From: an uncultured Pseudohongiella sp.
GTDB taxonomy: Bacteria > Pseudomonadota > Gammaproteobacteria > Pseudomonadales > Pseudohongiellaceae
DNA: 64,000 bases
Assembly (NCBI GenBank): GCA_951812715.1
Contig: OX638323.1
Coordinates: forward strand, 124,001 to 188,000
Reading direction: 5' to 3'
Under the pieces are notes generated by a model that ran no database searches, was not told the origin of the DNA, and saw only the letters and a list, made by a program, of their open reading frames with translations. Below, one piece after another: positions 1-8,537 of the stretch. A program made the translations under genes and the position numbers. The first letter of the stretch is position 1, and each line of letters begins with the position of its first letter.

Positions 1-330
1 GGTCCAGGCAAGGCAAGGGAAATGTTGAGGTCCAGTGTGTCTCCCCGGAACGTCATGGCGTTTCCCAGGCTGAACGCCAATACGGTGGCCGCGATTGCCA
101 GACTTGCGCGCCACACCGCGAACATCCAGGCAAACGGTAGCCGGGCGCCACGCCATCCACGCGTCACCAGTCAGCACGCAGCCATCAAGGAGAGAGCGAG
201 AAACCAGTAGTCGCCGACAAGATCGAACAAGCCCCACCGATAGCCTTGGCCGTCAAATGCGCCGCAAATGGCTAGCAGCCAGAAAATGGGAGCAACAAAC
301 GATGTCCAGATCAGTAACCCGCGGAGGAAG
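1..330 (-). pseudogene. Possible remnant of a membrane protein gene
   Basis: Read on the minus strand, one frame gives a very hydrophobic, tryptophan-rich peptide (GLLIWTSFVAPIFWLLAI at the start, then a second hydrophobic stretch WMFAVWRASLAIAATVLAF) that runs off the window edge. An in-frame TGA at 171-173 splits it, and I see no good start codon between the stop of the neighbouring gene at 341 and the first hydrophobic segment. It may be a broken gene, or two short genes with a GTG restart just after the TGA. The family is not recognised. Confidence 0.3.
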
Positions 331-340
331 CCAGCGCTGA

Positions 341-1843
341 TTAGTCTATCGTGCCGATGATATACCCCTGCCGATCAATTACATGGATCGGCTCCCGCCC
401 GAAATCGGCAGCACAAAAAAGATCCGACTCCGCTTGAGAAAGCGTTACCGGACGCTCCATCAATCCGCTCTCTCCGCTATCAAAATCAAAATCCCTGCTC
501 CTTATCCAATCGGTGTTTTCCGGACGCCCGCTCAAGGAGCTGCTGGGAATCAGGGACTGAACCGCCGCGACACTTGTCCGCGCTCCAAACACGGCATAGT
601 CGTCAGCCTCGGTAACATCCACGACGTAGCCCAGATCCGCCAGAGATTGGACTGTAATCGCACTGAGCGCCATTTCGCCCCACTGAGCCGGCAACATGAT
701 ATCGCCCCAGAGTTCGTCTATTCTCCAGTGCGCTCCATTGCGTTGTTGGACCGGCACCTTCTTCCCTTCGTAATCCCGTCCACCAGCGTCGTCAAACGCC
801 GCGATCGCCAGTGGACCATTGAAGTGGGTATCAGCACTTGAGTCACTGAAAGACAGGTCATGGAGGAATCCAAATTTTTTCCAAAGCGTCCCGAATCCCA
901 GAACATGCCCTATCTCATGCAGTCCTAGAATAAAGGCAAAACTAGGCGCATCCAAGCGAAGCGCCATACATCCGACAACAGGTAGTTGGGTGTTTTCGCG
1001 CAACACGTGTGGCGAACCATGTGCAAGCGCAAAGGTACTGCTAACGGAGGTACTGACATAGATTCGCAGATCATCTATTCGTTCCCCGGAAGGTATCTCA
1101 TACGGTTGACGGCCACACATTCCCGAGAACTCCTGAGCAAATGCATAATCCGGCAGGTCACCCACAATAACCGACATCCAGCGTCTGGCCGCGGACTGGA
1201 TTACACTCTTTTGATAGTCGGGGACATCGTCTAGGAATACGAGTTCTATGTCGAAGTCGCCCTTGCTTGACGAGTCAATGAGCACCCTGACGCCGCTGCT
1301 TCTTAAGGCAGCAACCTGATCGCCAATTGAGGAATCGCTCAGGGGATTTCCCCTGAGATCCAAGGCGGTCGCGCCGGTCAAGCTCAACAACGATGAAATG
1401 TCCATGATGTTGTTGAACTTGAGATCCAGAAGGGTCAGGTTGGTCAAGTCCGTCAAGGGCGATGTATCGGTAATATTGTTGAATCCAAGCCTAAGAGTGT
1501 CGAGTTGCAGCAGATCCGACAATGGCGCGATGTTCATGATCTCGTTACCGCCAAGATCCAGGCGGCGCACGCTGGTTGTGCCCGACAACCCCGAAATATC
1601 GCTGATTTCGTTGTCCGCAAGACCTAGGTAATCCGTCACAAGCAAGGGCGGGATAATTGCGATGTCGTTATTTCTGAGCCAGAGTGAGCGCAGCTTGCTC
1701 AAGCCCGACAACGGCGAGATATCTGTAATGGTGTTATGTCGAAGGTCCAGGTGGTCCAACTGGGTCAAGCCTGACAACGGTGAGAGATCCGTGATGTTGT
1801 TGCTTAAAAGTTCCAGGCGCTCCAGGTTGGTTAAGCCCGCCAA
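341..1843 (-). CDS. LRR metalloprotease, C-terminal half (after frameshift)
   Basis: This frame holds seven or so 22-residue internalin-like leucine-rich repeats (pattern LxxLxxLxLxxNxIxDISPLSGL) over the first 190 residues. A catalytic domain follows, with the zincin motif HEIGHVLGFGTLW (HExxHxxG) near residue 310, as in leishmanolysin-like M8 metallopeptidases. The annotated Met lies inside an LRR, so it is not a natural start: the LRR array continues without interruption from the gene at 1831-3741 in another frame. Together they would make a secreted protein of about 1,130 residues with LRRs feeding a zinc protease. As it stands, this half lacks a signal peptide and is probably not exported. 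Confidence 0.75.
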   Translation of the reverse strand: MAGLTNLERLELLSNNITDLSPLSGLTQLDHLDLRHNTITDISPLSGLSKLRSLWLRNNDIAIIPPLLVTDYLGLADNEISDISGLSGTTSVRRLDLGGNEIMNIAPLSDLLQLDTLRLGFNNITDTSPLTDLTNLTLLDLKFNNIMDISSLLSLTGATALDLRGNPLSDSSIGDQVAALRSSGVRVLIDSSSKGDFDIELVFLDDVPDYQKSVIQSAARRWMSVIVGDLPDYAFAQEFSGMCGRQPYEIPSGERIDDLRIYVSTSVSSTFALAHGSPHVLRENTQLPVVGCMALRLDAPSFAFILGLHEIGHVLGFGTLWKKFGFLHDLSFSDSSADTHFNGPLAIAAFDDAGGRDYEGKKVPVQQRNGAHWRIDELWGDIMLPAQWGEMALSAITVQSLADLGYVVDVTEADDYAVFGARTSVAAVQSLIPSSSLSGRPENTDWIRSRDFDFDSGESGLMERPVTLSQAESDLFCAADFGREPIHVIDRQGYIIGTID

Positions 1844-3741
1844 GGGTGAGATATCGGCGAGCTCATTACCCTTAATGTCAGATTGATCATGCCTGATAAC
1901 GGCGAGAGATCCGTAACGTTGTTATTGCCGACATGCAATCTCGTCAGGCTGGTCAAGCCCGACAGTGAGGAGATATCCGTGAAGCCGTTTCCTCCGATAT
2001 ACAAGTTCTTAAGCTTGGTCAATCCTGCCAGTGGCGAAAGATCCGTGAATCTGTTGCAACCAAGATAGAAGGTTTCAAGGTTGATCAAGCTGGACAGCGC
2101 CGAGATATCCTTAATGCCGTAATTATATTCAAGGTTCAAATATGTCAGGTTTGTCGCATATTCCAGCCCGCTCAAATCACTGATGTCCGCGCCTGGCGCA
2201 TTCAGTTCGGTCAAAGTCGACATTTCCGCCTGGGTGATCGGCGCACCGCTTGTTTTACCCAAGGCCCTCTCAATCGCTAACCGCAGGTTGGCGTCCGCGA
2301 ATATCGGACTTATGTTCGACGATTCGGTGGTCGAAATAATCACCGGCGGCATCGCCGCGAAGACCGCGCCGCTGAGCGGCAGCGAAATGGCCGAGACATC
2401 TCCGTCACAGCTTAACCTTGTCGTCCCGCCCGGAAAGTTGTCCGGAACATCCAACAGGTCGCCGAGGAAACGCACCGCCGACGACCGACCCGGAATCTCG
2501 ATCAGTCCCATGGGTGCGGTCGTGTCGCCGATGCCCGATAGTTCGACCGTGCACGAAGCGTCGGATTCGGCGACATTGTTCAGAACCAGCGCCATGCGAG
2601 CGAGATTCGGCACGACCGGAAACCTGAATTCATTCGCGGGTTGCGCGCCGGAAACCGCCGCCATTCCGGCCAGACTACCCGCGGCGCTCACGGTGAGCAG
2701 ATTCAGCGCCGCCGCGGGCTCGTCGCATTCGATCGTCGCGTAGCCGAAGCTGAGTTCGTTTGCGCCGGGACTGAGCAGCGACGCCTGGTCGCCCTTGGCG
2801 CCAAGTTCCAGCGTGATGCTTGAAAGTGTCGCGGTTGCGCCGTCGGGCGTATCGAATTGGCTTGCGTCGAGACCGGCGCCGCGCAGGTTGATCGAGCATT
2901 GATTACCGGTCTCGGCGAGATTGGTGAGGAGCAGTTGCGAGCGGAAGCCGTCTCCGTCCAGGATCAGCGGTAGTGTGTTAGAGGGCTTCGCATTGTTCTC
3001 AAGATCAATGGCCGGCAGCGCCGTGAAAACGGAACCGTTGCGCAGCAGTCCGAGCGAGGCGATGTTCTGGTTGCAGGACAGTCTGGCCGTGCCGGCATCG
3101 AGATCGTTCGGAATTGGGATGAGTTCGTCCAGAATCTGCAAGGCAGTGGAATTCGCGGGAACGGTAACATTGCCAGCGCCAATGCTCGCGCCCGCTTCGT
3201 CCTCCAACTCCACGGAACAGGCGGCGTCCAGGTTTTCCGCGCTGGACAAGATCATGAAAAGCTGGCCTGACCCAGGCAGCACCGGAAACTGGAAAGAGGT
3301 TCCAGGGTTCGCGCTTTCGAGAACGGTTATGGCCAGAGTGTCGCCGCTGTTCTTCAGGGTCAGCAACATTCTGGCCACGGCGGGTTGGGCGCAGTCGAGC
3401 TTCGCGTAGCCGAATGTCAGCGCCGATTCCCCGGTGCTTTCCAAGATCGCGCCGACGCCGGCCGCAAGTTCGATGGTCGCGCTTGCGCCGGCCGGCGCAA
3501 GCGAATCGTTGGCTTTGAAAATGCCGGTATCCAGATCTGGCCCTTGCAACGCGAGCGTGCACTGGTTGGTCGCGTCCGAGACATTCGTCACGAACAAATA
3601 GGACTGGAAGCCGCCGCCGTCGGCAATCAGGGGGAAGAAGTGTTCCCGGCTCGCGGATTCATCTGGTGTCTGGGCGATAGCGGAGAGAATCCCTCCCAAT
3701 AGGAGGGCGGCGCCAATAAACTGCTTGAGTATGGAGGTCAT
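1831..3741 (-). CDS. Secreted LRR protein, N-terminal half of split metalloprotease
   Basis: The protein starts with a clear signal peptide (MTSILKQF then a hydrophobic core ending AIAQ). Two tandem beta-rich domains of about 210 residues follow, each opening with a similar block (FFPLIADGGGFQSYLFVTN and LPLILDGDGFRSQLLLTN) and each with paired cysteines. From about residue 475 there are 22-residue leucine-rich repeats. The reading frame runs out of register near 1865-1890: the last repeat SGMINLT should be followed by a leucine-aspartate-isoleucine segment and GNELADISPL, but the latter is now in the frame of the downstream gene. The parent protein is probably an exported, surface-acting protease; its substrate is unknown. 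Confidence 0.75.
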   Translation of the reverse strand: MTSILKQFIGAALLLGGILSAIAQTPDESASREHFFPLIADGGGFQSYLFVTNVSDATNQCTLALQGPDLDTGIFKANDSLAPAGASATIELAAGVGAILESTGESALTFGYAKLDCAQPAVARMLLTLKNSGDTLAITVLESANPGTSFQFPVLPGSGQLFMILSSAENLDAACSVELEDEAGASIGAGNVTVPANSTALQILDELIPIPNDLDAGTARLSCNQNIASLGLLRNGSVFTALPAIDLENNAKPSNTLPLILDGDGFRSQLLLTNLAETGNQCSINLRGAGLDASQFDTPDGATATLSSITLELGAKGDQASLLSPGANELSFGYATIECDEPAAALNLLTVSAAGSLAGMAAVSGAQPANEFRFPVVPNLARMALVLNNVAESDASCTVELSGIGDTTAPMGLIEIPGRSSAVRFLGDLLDVPDNFPGGTTRLSCDGDVSAISLPLSGAVFAAMPPVIISTTESSNISPIFADANLRLAIERALGKTSGAPITQAEMSTLTELNAPGADISDLSGLEYATNLTYLNLEYNYGIKDISALSSLINLETFYLGCNRFTDLSPLAGLTKLKNLYIGGNGFTDISSLSGLTSLTRLHVGNNNVTDLSPLSGMINLTLRVMSSPISHPWRA

Positions 3742-3974
3742 TCCCTGGCTTTCGATTGCTGTTTTTTTATCCTGAAGCAGGATGCAAGAGTTCTGAAAGC
3801 ATAGAAAATCCGAATATTCAACACGTGATTCCCTGTTAAGGATTTCTTGCGTTTCAGAGAACTACCGATCCCCCCAAGTGTTTGAGGAGTGAGGTGGTCC
3901 TGGTTCATTATCACGCATTAAACTGATTTCCCAGGACTACGATGCTCAGCGTAATTGCCAAAATAGTTCGCTGA

Positions 3975-4148
3975 TTAGCCAGACTTTCGCTGACTCCATT
4001 TCCTCATTATCGCCAAATACTCCACGGCGACATCGATTTTCATTTCCAGTTGCCGAAATTTACGTCTGAACTCGATCTTGGCGGCCAAGGTTTCCATTGC
4101 CGCCACAATGGTGTTTGCGATGGTCTCGAACCGAGAGCGGTCCATTCC
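3975..4148 (-). CDS. Small hypothetical protein
   Basis: This is a weak candidate of 57 residues, starting at ATG 4148 behind GGAAGAG and GGA. It is rich in alternating hydrophobic and charged residues (RFETIANTIVAAMETLAAKIEF), which would suit an amphipathic helix. An upstream in-frame ATG at 4226 would lengthen it to 83 residues but has no ribosome binding site. No family is recognised. The rest of 3742-4372 shows no convincing gene; it holds the upstream region of the LRR gene and the leader of tRNA-Leu. Confidence 0.25.
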   Translation of the reverse strand, partial: GMDRSRFETIANTIVAAMETLAAKIEFRRKFRQLEMKIDVAVEYLAIMRKWSQRKSG

Positions 4149-4372
4149 TGACTCTTCCGGCTTGTGCGCTGCCGCCGGTATATCCGGGGTTCTCATACAA
4201 ATTCCATTGTTCCACGAAATTGGCATTGCGGCGATCGCGGGCGGACTGCCTTGCCCTAATTAATGGAAGATTAAGAGGGAATGTACCGATATGCGTACCT
4301 TCCGCCGATCGATTTACTTCCGCTTGGTTGGACAAGCACATACAATGTCCGCCCCGCGTCTCGCTCTGTCCC

Positions 4373-4460
4373 GCCCGGGTGGTGAAACTGGTAGACACAA
4401 GGGACTTAAAATCCCTCGATCATTGCGATCGTGCCGGTTCGATTCCGGCCCCGGGCACCA
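4373..4460 (+). tRNA. tRNA-Leu (UAA)
   Basis: The acceptor stem GCCCGGG pairs with CCCGGGC, followed by the discriminator A and an encoded CCA. The D-arm carries GGTGAAACTGGTAGAC, and the anticodon stem AGGGA/TCCCT presents TAA at 4407-4409. A long variable arm (CGATCATTGCGATCG), typical of class II leucine tRNAs, and the T-loop GTTCGATTC follow. The length of 88 nt fits tRNA-Leu. Confidence 0.97.
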
Positions 4461-4483
4461 AAATCGCCTGCGCACGGATGGCT

Positions 4484-5578
4484 TCAACTTCCCCGGGAAG
4501 CGGCCTCACGCTGCAGCAGCGCCCGTTTGCGTTCCACGTCCCAGCGGTACCCCGAAAGCGAACCGTCGCCGCGGACCACTCGATGACAAGGAACCGCGAC
4601 GGCGAGGGGATTGGCGGCGCAAGCTCCGGCGATGGCCCGCGCCGCGCCGGGCGAACCCACGCTGTTAGCGATTTGCCCATAACTCGTGGTCGCTCCGGCT
4701 GGAATCTTCCGGATCGCGTTCCAGATCTTTTGCTGAAACGCGGTACCACGAATGTCGAGCGGCAGATCGACAGCTTTCGTTGGCGCTTCCACCAGGCCAA
4801 TGGCCTTGGCGGCCAGGGCCTCGAATTCAGGATCGCCGCCGACGAGGTTCGCATGCGGGAAGCGGTCTTTGAGATCACGGACGAGGGATTCCTGGTGATC
4901 GCCAAGCAGGATCGCGCAAACGCCTTGCTCCGTGGCAGCGATCAATATTTTGCCGAGGGAACAGTCACCGACGGCGAAGCGGATCTGTTCTCCTTCGCCG
5001 CCGCGCCTGAATCGTGCCGGCGACATTCCCAGTATCTCGGGCGCCTTGGCATAGAAGCGGCTATGGGAATTGAAACCGGCGTCGTAAATCGCCTCGGTAA
5101 TCGTGCCGGAATCGCGCAGAGTTTCGCGCATTCGATCCGCCCTGTGCGCCGCGGCATAGGCTTTCGGAGTGCAGCCGGTGACGCTCTTGAAAATCCGATG
5201 AAAATGGAAGCGGCTGACGCCCCCCTCGCAGGCAAGTTCTGTCAGGCTTGGCATGGTTTCGGAGGTCTCGATGAGGCGGCAGGCGGCTTCCACGAATTGT
5301 GAACGCCGTTGGGTCAGCGATGGCTCGTCCGGCTTGCAGCGCCGGCACGGCCTGAAACCCGCGGCTTCGGCATCCGCGCTAGTGGCGTGAAAGCGCACAT
5401 TCTCTCGTAGCGGCAGTCGCGCCGAGCAGCCTGGGCGGCAATACACGCCTGTCGTCAGTACGGAATAGAAGAACTCGCCGGCCGCGCCCGGGTCGCGCTT
5501 GATTACCGCCGTCCAGCATTCGTCCTCAGCGGGAAGCGGAGACCTTCCGATAGTCGGATTGATTCGTGTGTCACTCAT
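4484..5578 (-). CDS. ada: Ada: methylphosphotriester/O6-methylguanine methyltransferase and activator
   Basis: Bifunctional alkylation-repair protein of 364 residues. The N-terminal zinc domain has the methyl-acceptor motif GVYCRPGCSAR and the second pair FRPCRRCKP, so all four zinc cysteines are present. An AraC-type helix-turn-helix (residues about 85-180; GVSRFHFHRIFKSVTG, GFNSHSRFYAKAPEILG) would bind ada-box promoters after methylation of the first domain. The C-terminal methyltransferase domain has the active-site AVPCHRVVRGDGSLSGY. The start is taken at ATG 5578 because the only upstream in-frame option, at 5587, is TTG. It is convergent with tRNA-Leu, and no alkA or alkB lies next to it. 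Confidence 0.95.
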   Translation of the reverse strand: MSDTRINPTIGRSPLPAEDECWTAVIKRDPGAAGEFFYSVLTTGVYCRPGCSARLPLRENVRFHATSADAEAAGFRPCRRCKPDEPSLTQRRSQFVEAACRLIETSETMPSLTELACEGGVSRFHFHRIFKSVTGCTPKAYAAAHRADRMRETLRDSGTITEAIYDAGFNSHSRFYAKAPEILGMSPARFRRGGEGEQIRFAVGDCSLGKILIAATEQGVCAILLGDHQESLVRDLKDRFPHANLVGGDPEFEALAAKAIGLVEAPTKAVDLPLDIRGTAFQQKIWNAIRKIPAGATTSYGQIANSVGSPGAARAIAGACAANPLAVAVPCHRVVRGDGSLSGYRWDVERKRALLQREAASRGS

Positions 5579-5683
5579 AATCGCCAAGACTCGCTCACTC
5601 TGGTTTCGTGGAGCGATACTAGGTTAGATGACGAAAGCCTTCATTTCGATTCTTGCGCTCAAATTCGGCTCCGGTCAGCGGGA

Positions 5684-7375
5684 TTAATCAATCTGATCGA
5701 TAGCGTCAAGCATGGCTTCCCGGTACTGTTCCAGGAGTTGGTCGGCCAGGGTTTCGGGTTCCCAGGCGGCGATTGTCATGCGGATGTGGCCGTTGGGGTC
5801 GAAATGGAACATCTGATCGCGGGTTGCGCTGGCGGGAATATCCTCGAGAAAACTCGTTGCGGAAATCGTCCATTGCACTTGCAGCGAGTTCTCGCCTTCG
5901 GAAAGTATCTGGTATTCGCAGGAGTCGATGTGCGGGAACAGGTTCCGCAGGTTGCGGAAGCGCAGGTCGAGCTCCTGTCTGGAAACGGCGGGCCGGGAGC
6001 CCTTGGGATCTTCCAGGTATGGCGGGTCGCTGAATAATCCGATCCATGCCTCCCGGTCACCTTCGCGCACGGTTTCGAAGTAACGGTCTATCGTTCGCAA
6101 CATGCGCGAGCGCGTACTTGGTTCCGTTGGCAACTCGCATTCGTATTTGCCGGTAAGATCTTGTTCTTCTTCGAGTTCGCGGATGACCGCGCCGGACTGC
6201 GCGGCGTATTTCAGGCTGGTCCACAAGGTCAGTTTGTCGAAGGCCTTGACGAGTTCCGGCAGCAGCGGCGATGCGCCGGGGCTTTCCAGGGTCAATGCGT
6301 CCAGGTCGATATTGCCGACTTCCGCGCTGCCCTGGATGTTCTGCATCAGCAGGACGTGGTTGGACAGGCTTTCCTGCATGGTTCGCGAAAGCAGCTTGAA
6401 TGCCTGCAGCAGGCGATGTTCGACGACGTGTTCCTTGTAATTGATCAGGATCAGGAAGGGGTCCAGCCCGTAATTCTTCAGTTGCTGGATGAACAGCCAG
6501 AAATGATCCTTGACCATCGATTTGCCGGCCTGCCAGCGCGGGGATTGTGAGATGTTGATGTCTCGCTGGGCGAGGCACAGGGGGGCGTACTCGGTCTGGC
6601 TCATTTCTCCCAGCAAGCCCAGCGTCGTTTCGAGCAGCCTCGCGAATCGCGCCGTCATCAGCACCCGGCTTTCGGCGGCGAGGTAGTCAACCTGATACAA
6701 GGCTGTCTCGGCGCCGCGCAGTTCCACGTGCATCGCTTCCAGCAGGCCTTCGCAAACCTGGTGTACGCGAACGAAGAGGGCGTCTTCGGGATAGTTTTCG
6801 CGGCGGTCGGGGGAGTACAGTCCGTGCACCCGGGACGGTTTGACCCACTTGTCGTAATCGAATCCTTCCGTTTCGTTCAGGCCGAGATCAAAACCGAGCG
6901 CTTCGACCAGCGCCTGGTAGCGCAGGTTCAACTCCGAACGGAACCGTGCGCCGTTGTTCATGCGCCCCAATTTTTCCATCGCTTCGCGCCAGGCGGATTC
7001 GCCGGACGCCGGGCCGTAAATCCCTTCCGGCACGGGCGTCTTGCGCGATGCGGCGCGCGTCTGGCCGCCCGTGGCCTCCCTTACAGCAAACTCGGTCATC
7101 AGACGGAGTTGCAGGATGAGGCAAAGGACCACGGCCTCGCATTTCTGGCCGCTGTTGAGATACAGGCGGGAAGGCGCCTCGTCGAGGCTTTGCTCGAGGA
7201 TTTTCAGCGTGATTTCAAAACTGACGAGCAGGGGGCCGAGCCGGGACAAAAGCGGCCAGTCGGGAATCGCGGGCCATGCCTGCTCGACCTGACTGGTGCG
7301 GATGTAAAGCTGATAGTCCTGCGCGCCAGCCCCGGAACCTGGCGTCGAGGTTTCCGGGGAGTACTGCTGTGTCAT
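5684..7375 (-). CDS. Unknown helical protein with C-terminal NTF2/SnoaL-like domain
   Basis: Soluble protein of about 563 residues. The first 400 residues are predominantly helical and I cannot place them in a family; notable blocks are SLDEAPSRLYLNSGQKCEA and WLFIQQLKNYGLDPFLILI. The last 130 residues (from RMLRTIDRYFETVREGDREA) have the pattern of an NTF2/SnoaL-type cone, such as FDPNGHIRMTIAAWEPE. The start is ATG 7375, directly after the Tat/HD gene with a 49-bp gap, so the two are probably one operon. A longer frame reaching 7525 only overlaps the upstream gene. Function is unknown; a small-molecule enzyme or binding protein is a guess from the C-terminal fold. Confidence 0.8.
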   Translation of the reverse strand: MTQQYSPETSTPGSGAGAQDYQLYIRTSQVEQAWPAIPDWPLLSRLGPLLVSFEITLKILEQSLDEAPSRLYLNSGQKCEAVVLCLILQLRLMTEFAVREATGGQTRAASRKTPVPEGIYGPASGESAWREAMEKLGRMNNGARFRSELNLRYQALVEALGFDLGLNETEGFDYDKWVKPSRVHGLYSPDRRENYPEDALFVRVHQVCEGLLEAMHVELRGAETALYQVDYLAAESRVLMTARFARLLETTLGLLGEMSQTEYAPLCLAQRDINISQSPRWQAGKSMVKDHFWLFIQQLKNYGLDPFLILINYKEHVVEHRLLQAFKLLSRTMQESLSNHVLLMQNIQGSAEVGNIDLDALTLESPGASPLLPELVKAFDKLTLWTSLKYAAQSGAVIRELEEEQDLTGKYECELPTEPSTRSRMLRTIDRYFETVREGDREAWIGLFSDPPYLEDPKGSRPAVSRQELDLRFRNLRNLFPHIDSCEYQILSEGENSLQVQWTISATSFLEDIPASATRDQMFHFDPNGHIRMTIAAWEPETLADQLLEQYREAMLDAIDQID

Positions 7376-7424
7376 TGGCGTTCCCTGCCGGCGCCGGATT
7401 GCCGGCGCCGGTCCTCGTATCCGG

Positions 7425-8210
7425 CTACAGGAAGTTGTTCGGCCAGATGATCGAGCGCCACATGTGGGCCACGGGGCTGCCGTCGAATCCCAATCCTTCC
7501 TTCGGCTGTCGGAAATGGCGGCCAATTATGTCGGTGAAATCCTCGACATTCACTACCACGCCTTCCTCAAACGAATACAGATCGTTCAGGGTGATCAGCC
7601 GGGCTGACATGTACCATTTATGCTTCCTGGCTTCTTCGTGAGCCTGCACGATGTAGGGCTCGGGTTGGTAGTCGGCGCCGAAAAATCGGATATAGGCCTC
7701 GGGATATTCATAACCGACGCTTTCATCGGGGAAGAAGCGCAAGGCTTGATGTTTCTCGATCGCCCAGGCGACTTCCTCGTCTACATAGGGTCCAACCATC
7801 TGCGCGCACCAGTAGCCGTGGTCGGTGCGGATCAGGTTGGAAACGCAAATATCATGCAACAGGCAGGCCAGCACGAGTTTTTCGTCGAGGCCGTTGACCA
7901 TCGCCAGCCGCGCGCTTTGCAGAACGTGATTGGCCGGCGCGAAACGCAACTTGTAGAAATCCATCAAGGTCGGCGCCGCCGGCATCACCGCCAGCCGCGG
8001 ATCGTTATGCTGGTACCAGGGCCGGGTATCGCCCGGGATGGGGTCCGGCGTACCCTCGATGCCGCAGGCCCAGGGCATGGCGATGCGTTTGTCGAGTTCT
8101 GCGCTCATTGCATCTTCGAGAGCGTCGGCCTTGGCGGTTAATGATGTTGCGCCGGCGATGGAGGCAATCGAGGCGGCGCTCATGTTTGTCAAGAATGAAC
8201 GACGGTCCAT
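7425..8210 (-). CDS. Tat-exported HD-domain protein
   Basis: The 261-residue protein begins MDRRSFLTNM, a twin-arginine signal followed by an Ala/Ser-rich hydrophobic stretch, so it should be exported folded. The core has an HD-superfamily signature: LACLLHDICVSN supplies the central His-Asp pair and AWAIEKHQALRFF a later histidine. This suggests a metal-dependent phosphohydrolase or oxygenase of the HD fold; the substrate is unknown. ATG 8210 is chosen because the Tat motif starts there; the longer frame up to 8357 runs through intergenic repeats. It leads a likely two-gene operon with the NTF2-like gene. Confidence 0.8.
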   Translation of the reverse strand: MDRRSFLTNMSAASIASIAGATSLTAKADALEDAMSAELDKRIAMPWACGIEGTPDPIPGDTRPWYQHNDPRLAVMPAAPTLMDFYKLRFAPANHVLQSARLAMVNGLDEKLVLACLLHDICVSNLIRTDHGYWCAQMVGPYVDEEVAWAIEKHQALRFFPDESVGYEYPEAYIRFFGADYQPEPYIVQAHEEARKHKWYMSARLITLNDLYSFEEGVVVNVEDFTDIIGRHFRQPKEGLGFDGSPVAHMWRSIIWPNNFL

Positions 8211-8340
8211 AAACCTGCTCCTGTCGTAAGGTTGACGATTCAATGCCCATAAATACCACAACCCGGGTTGATGCTCTACTGTTTTGTTTGGGAGATTCTG
8301 CGACTCCGCTTCGCTCCGCGCAGAATGACAAATTGAAAAG

Positions 8341-8412
8341 TTGGTCATCCTGATCAAAAGTTGGCCATCCTGATGAATAGTCGGTCATCCTGATTAAGAG
8401 CTGGTCATCCTG
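8341..8412. repeat. 20-bp tandem repeat, about 3.6 copies
   Basis: Three exact-length 20-bp units begin at 8341, 8361 and 8381, and a partial unit begins at 8401. They share the core GGYCATCCTGATNAADAG. They sit between the divergent HD and PQQ dehydrogenase genes, close to a hairpin-forming stretch at about 8292-8330 (tctgcgactccg / ctccgcgcaga), and a related copy of GTCATCCTGCG runs on to 8430. They look like dispersed intergenic repeats of the kind that amplify locally; no coding sense. Confidence 0.8.
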
Positions 8413-8537
8413 CGCGTAGTCGCAGGATCTTTCTTGCTGGCCGGAAATAGACTCGGGTATGCAGTTGTGACAGTATTTGCCGGCCAGTATGTGCTGGTCA
8501 GACATTTTCCGATTTCCCATTTCAGGAAAATACCGAG

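Noticed and set aside
4097..5302. 401-codon plus-strand frame over tRNA-Leu and ada
   Set aside because: It runs through a clear tRNA and mirrors the ada gene; the translation has no family features.
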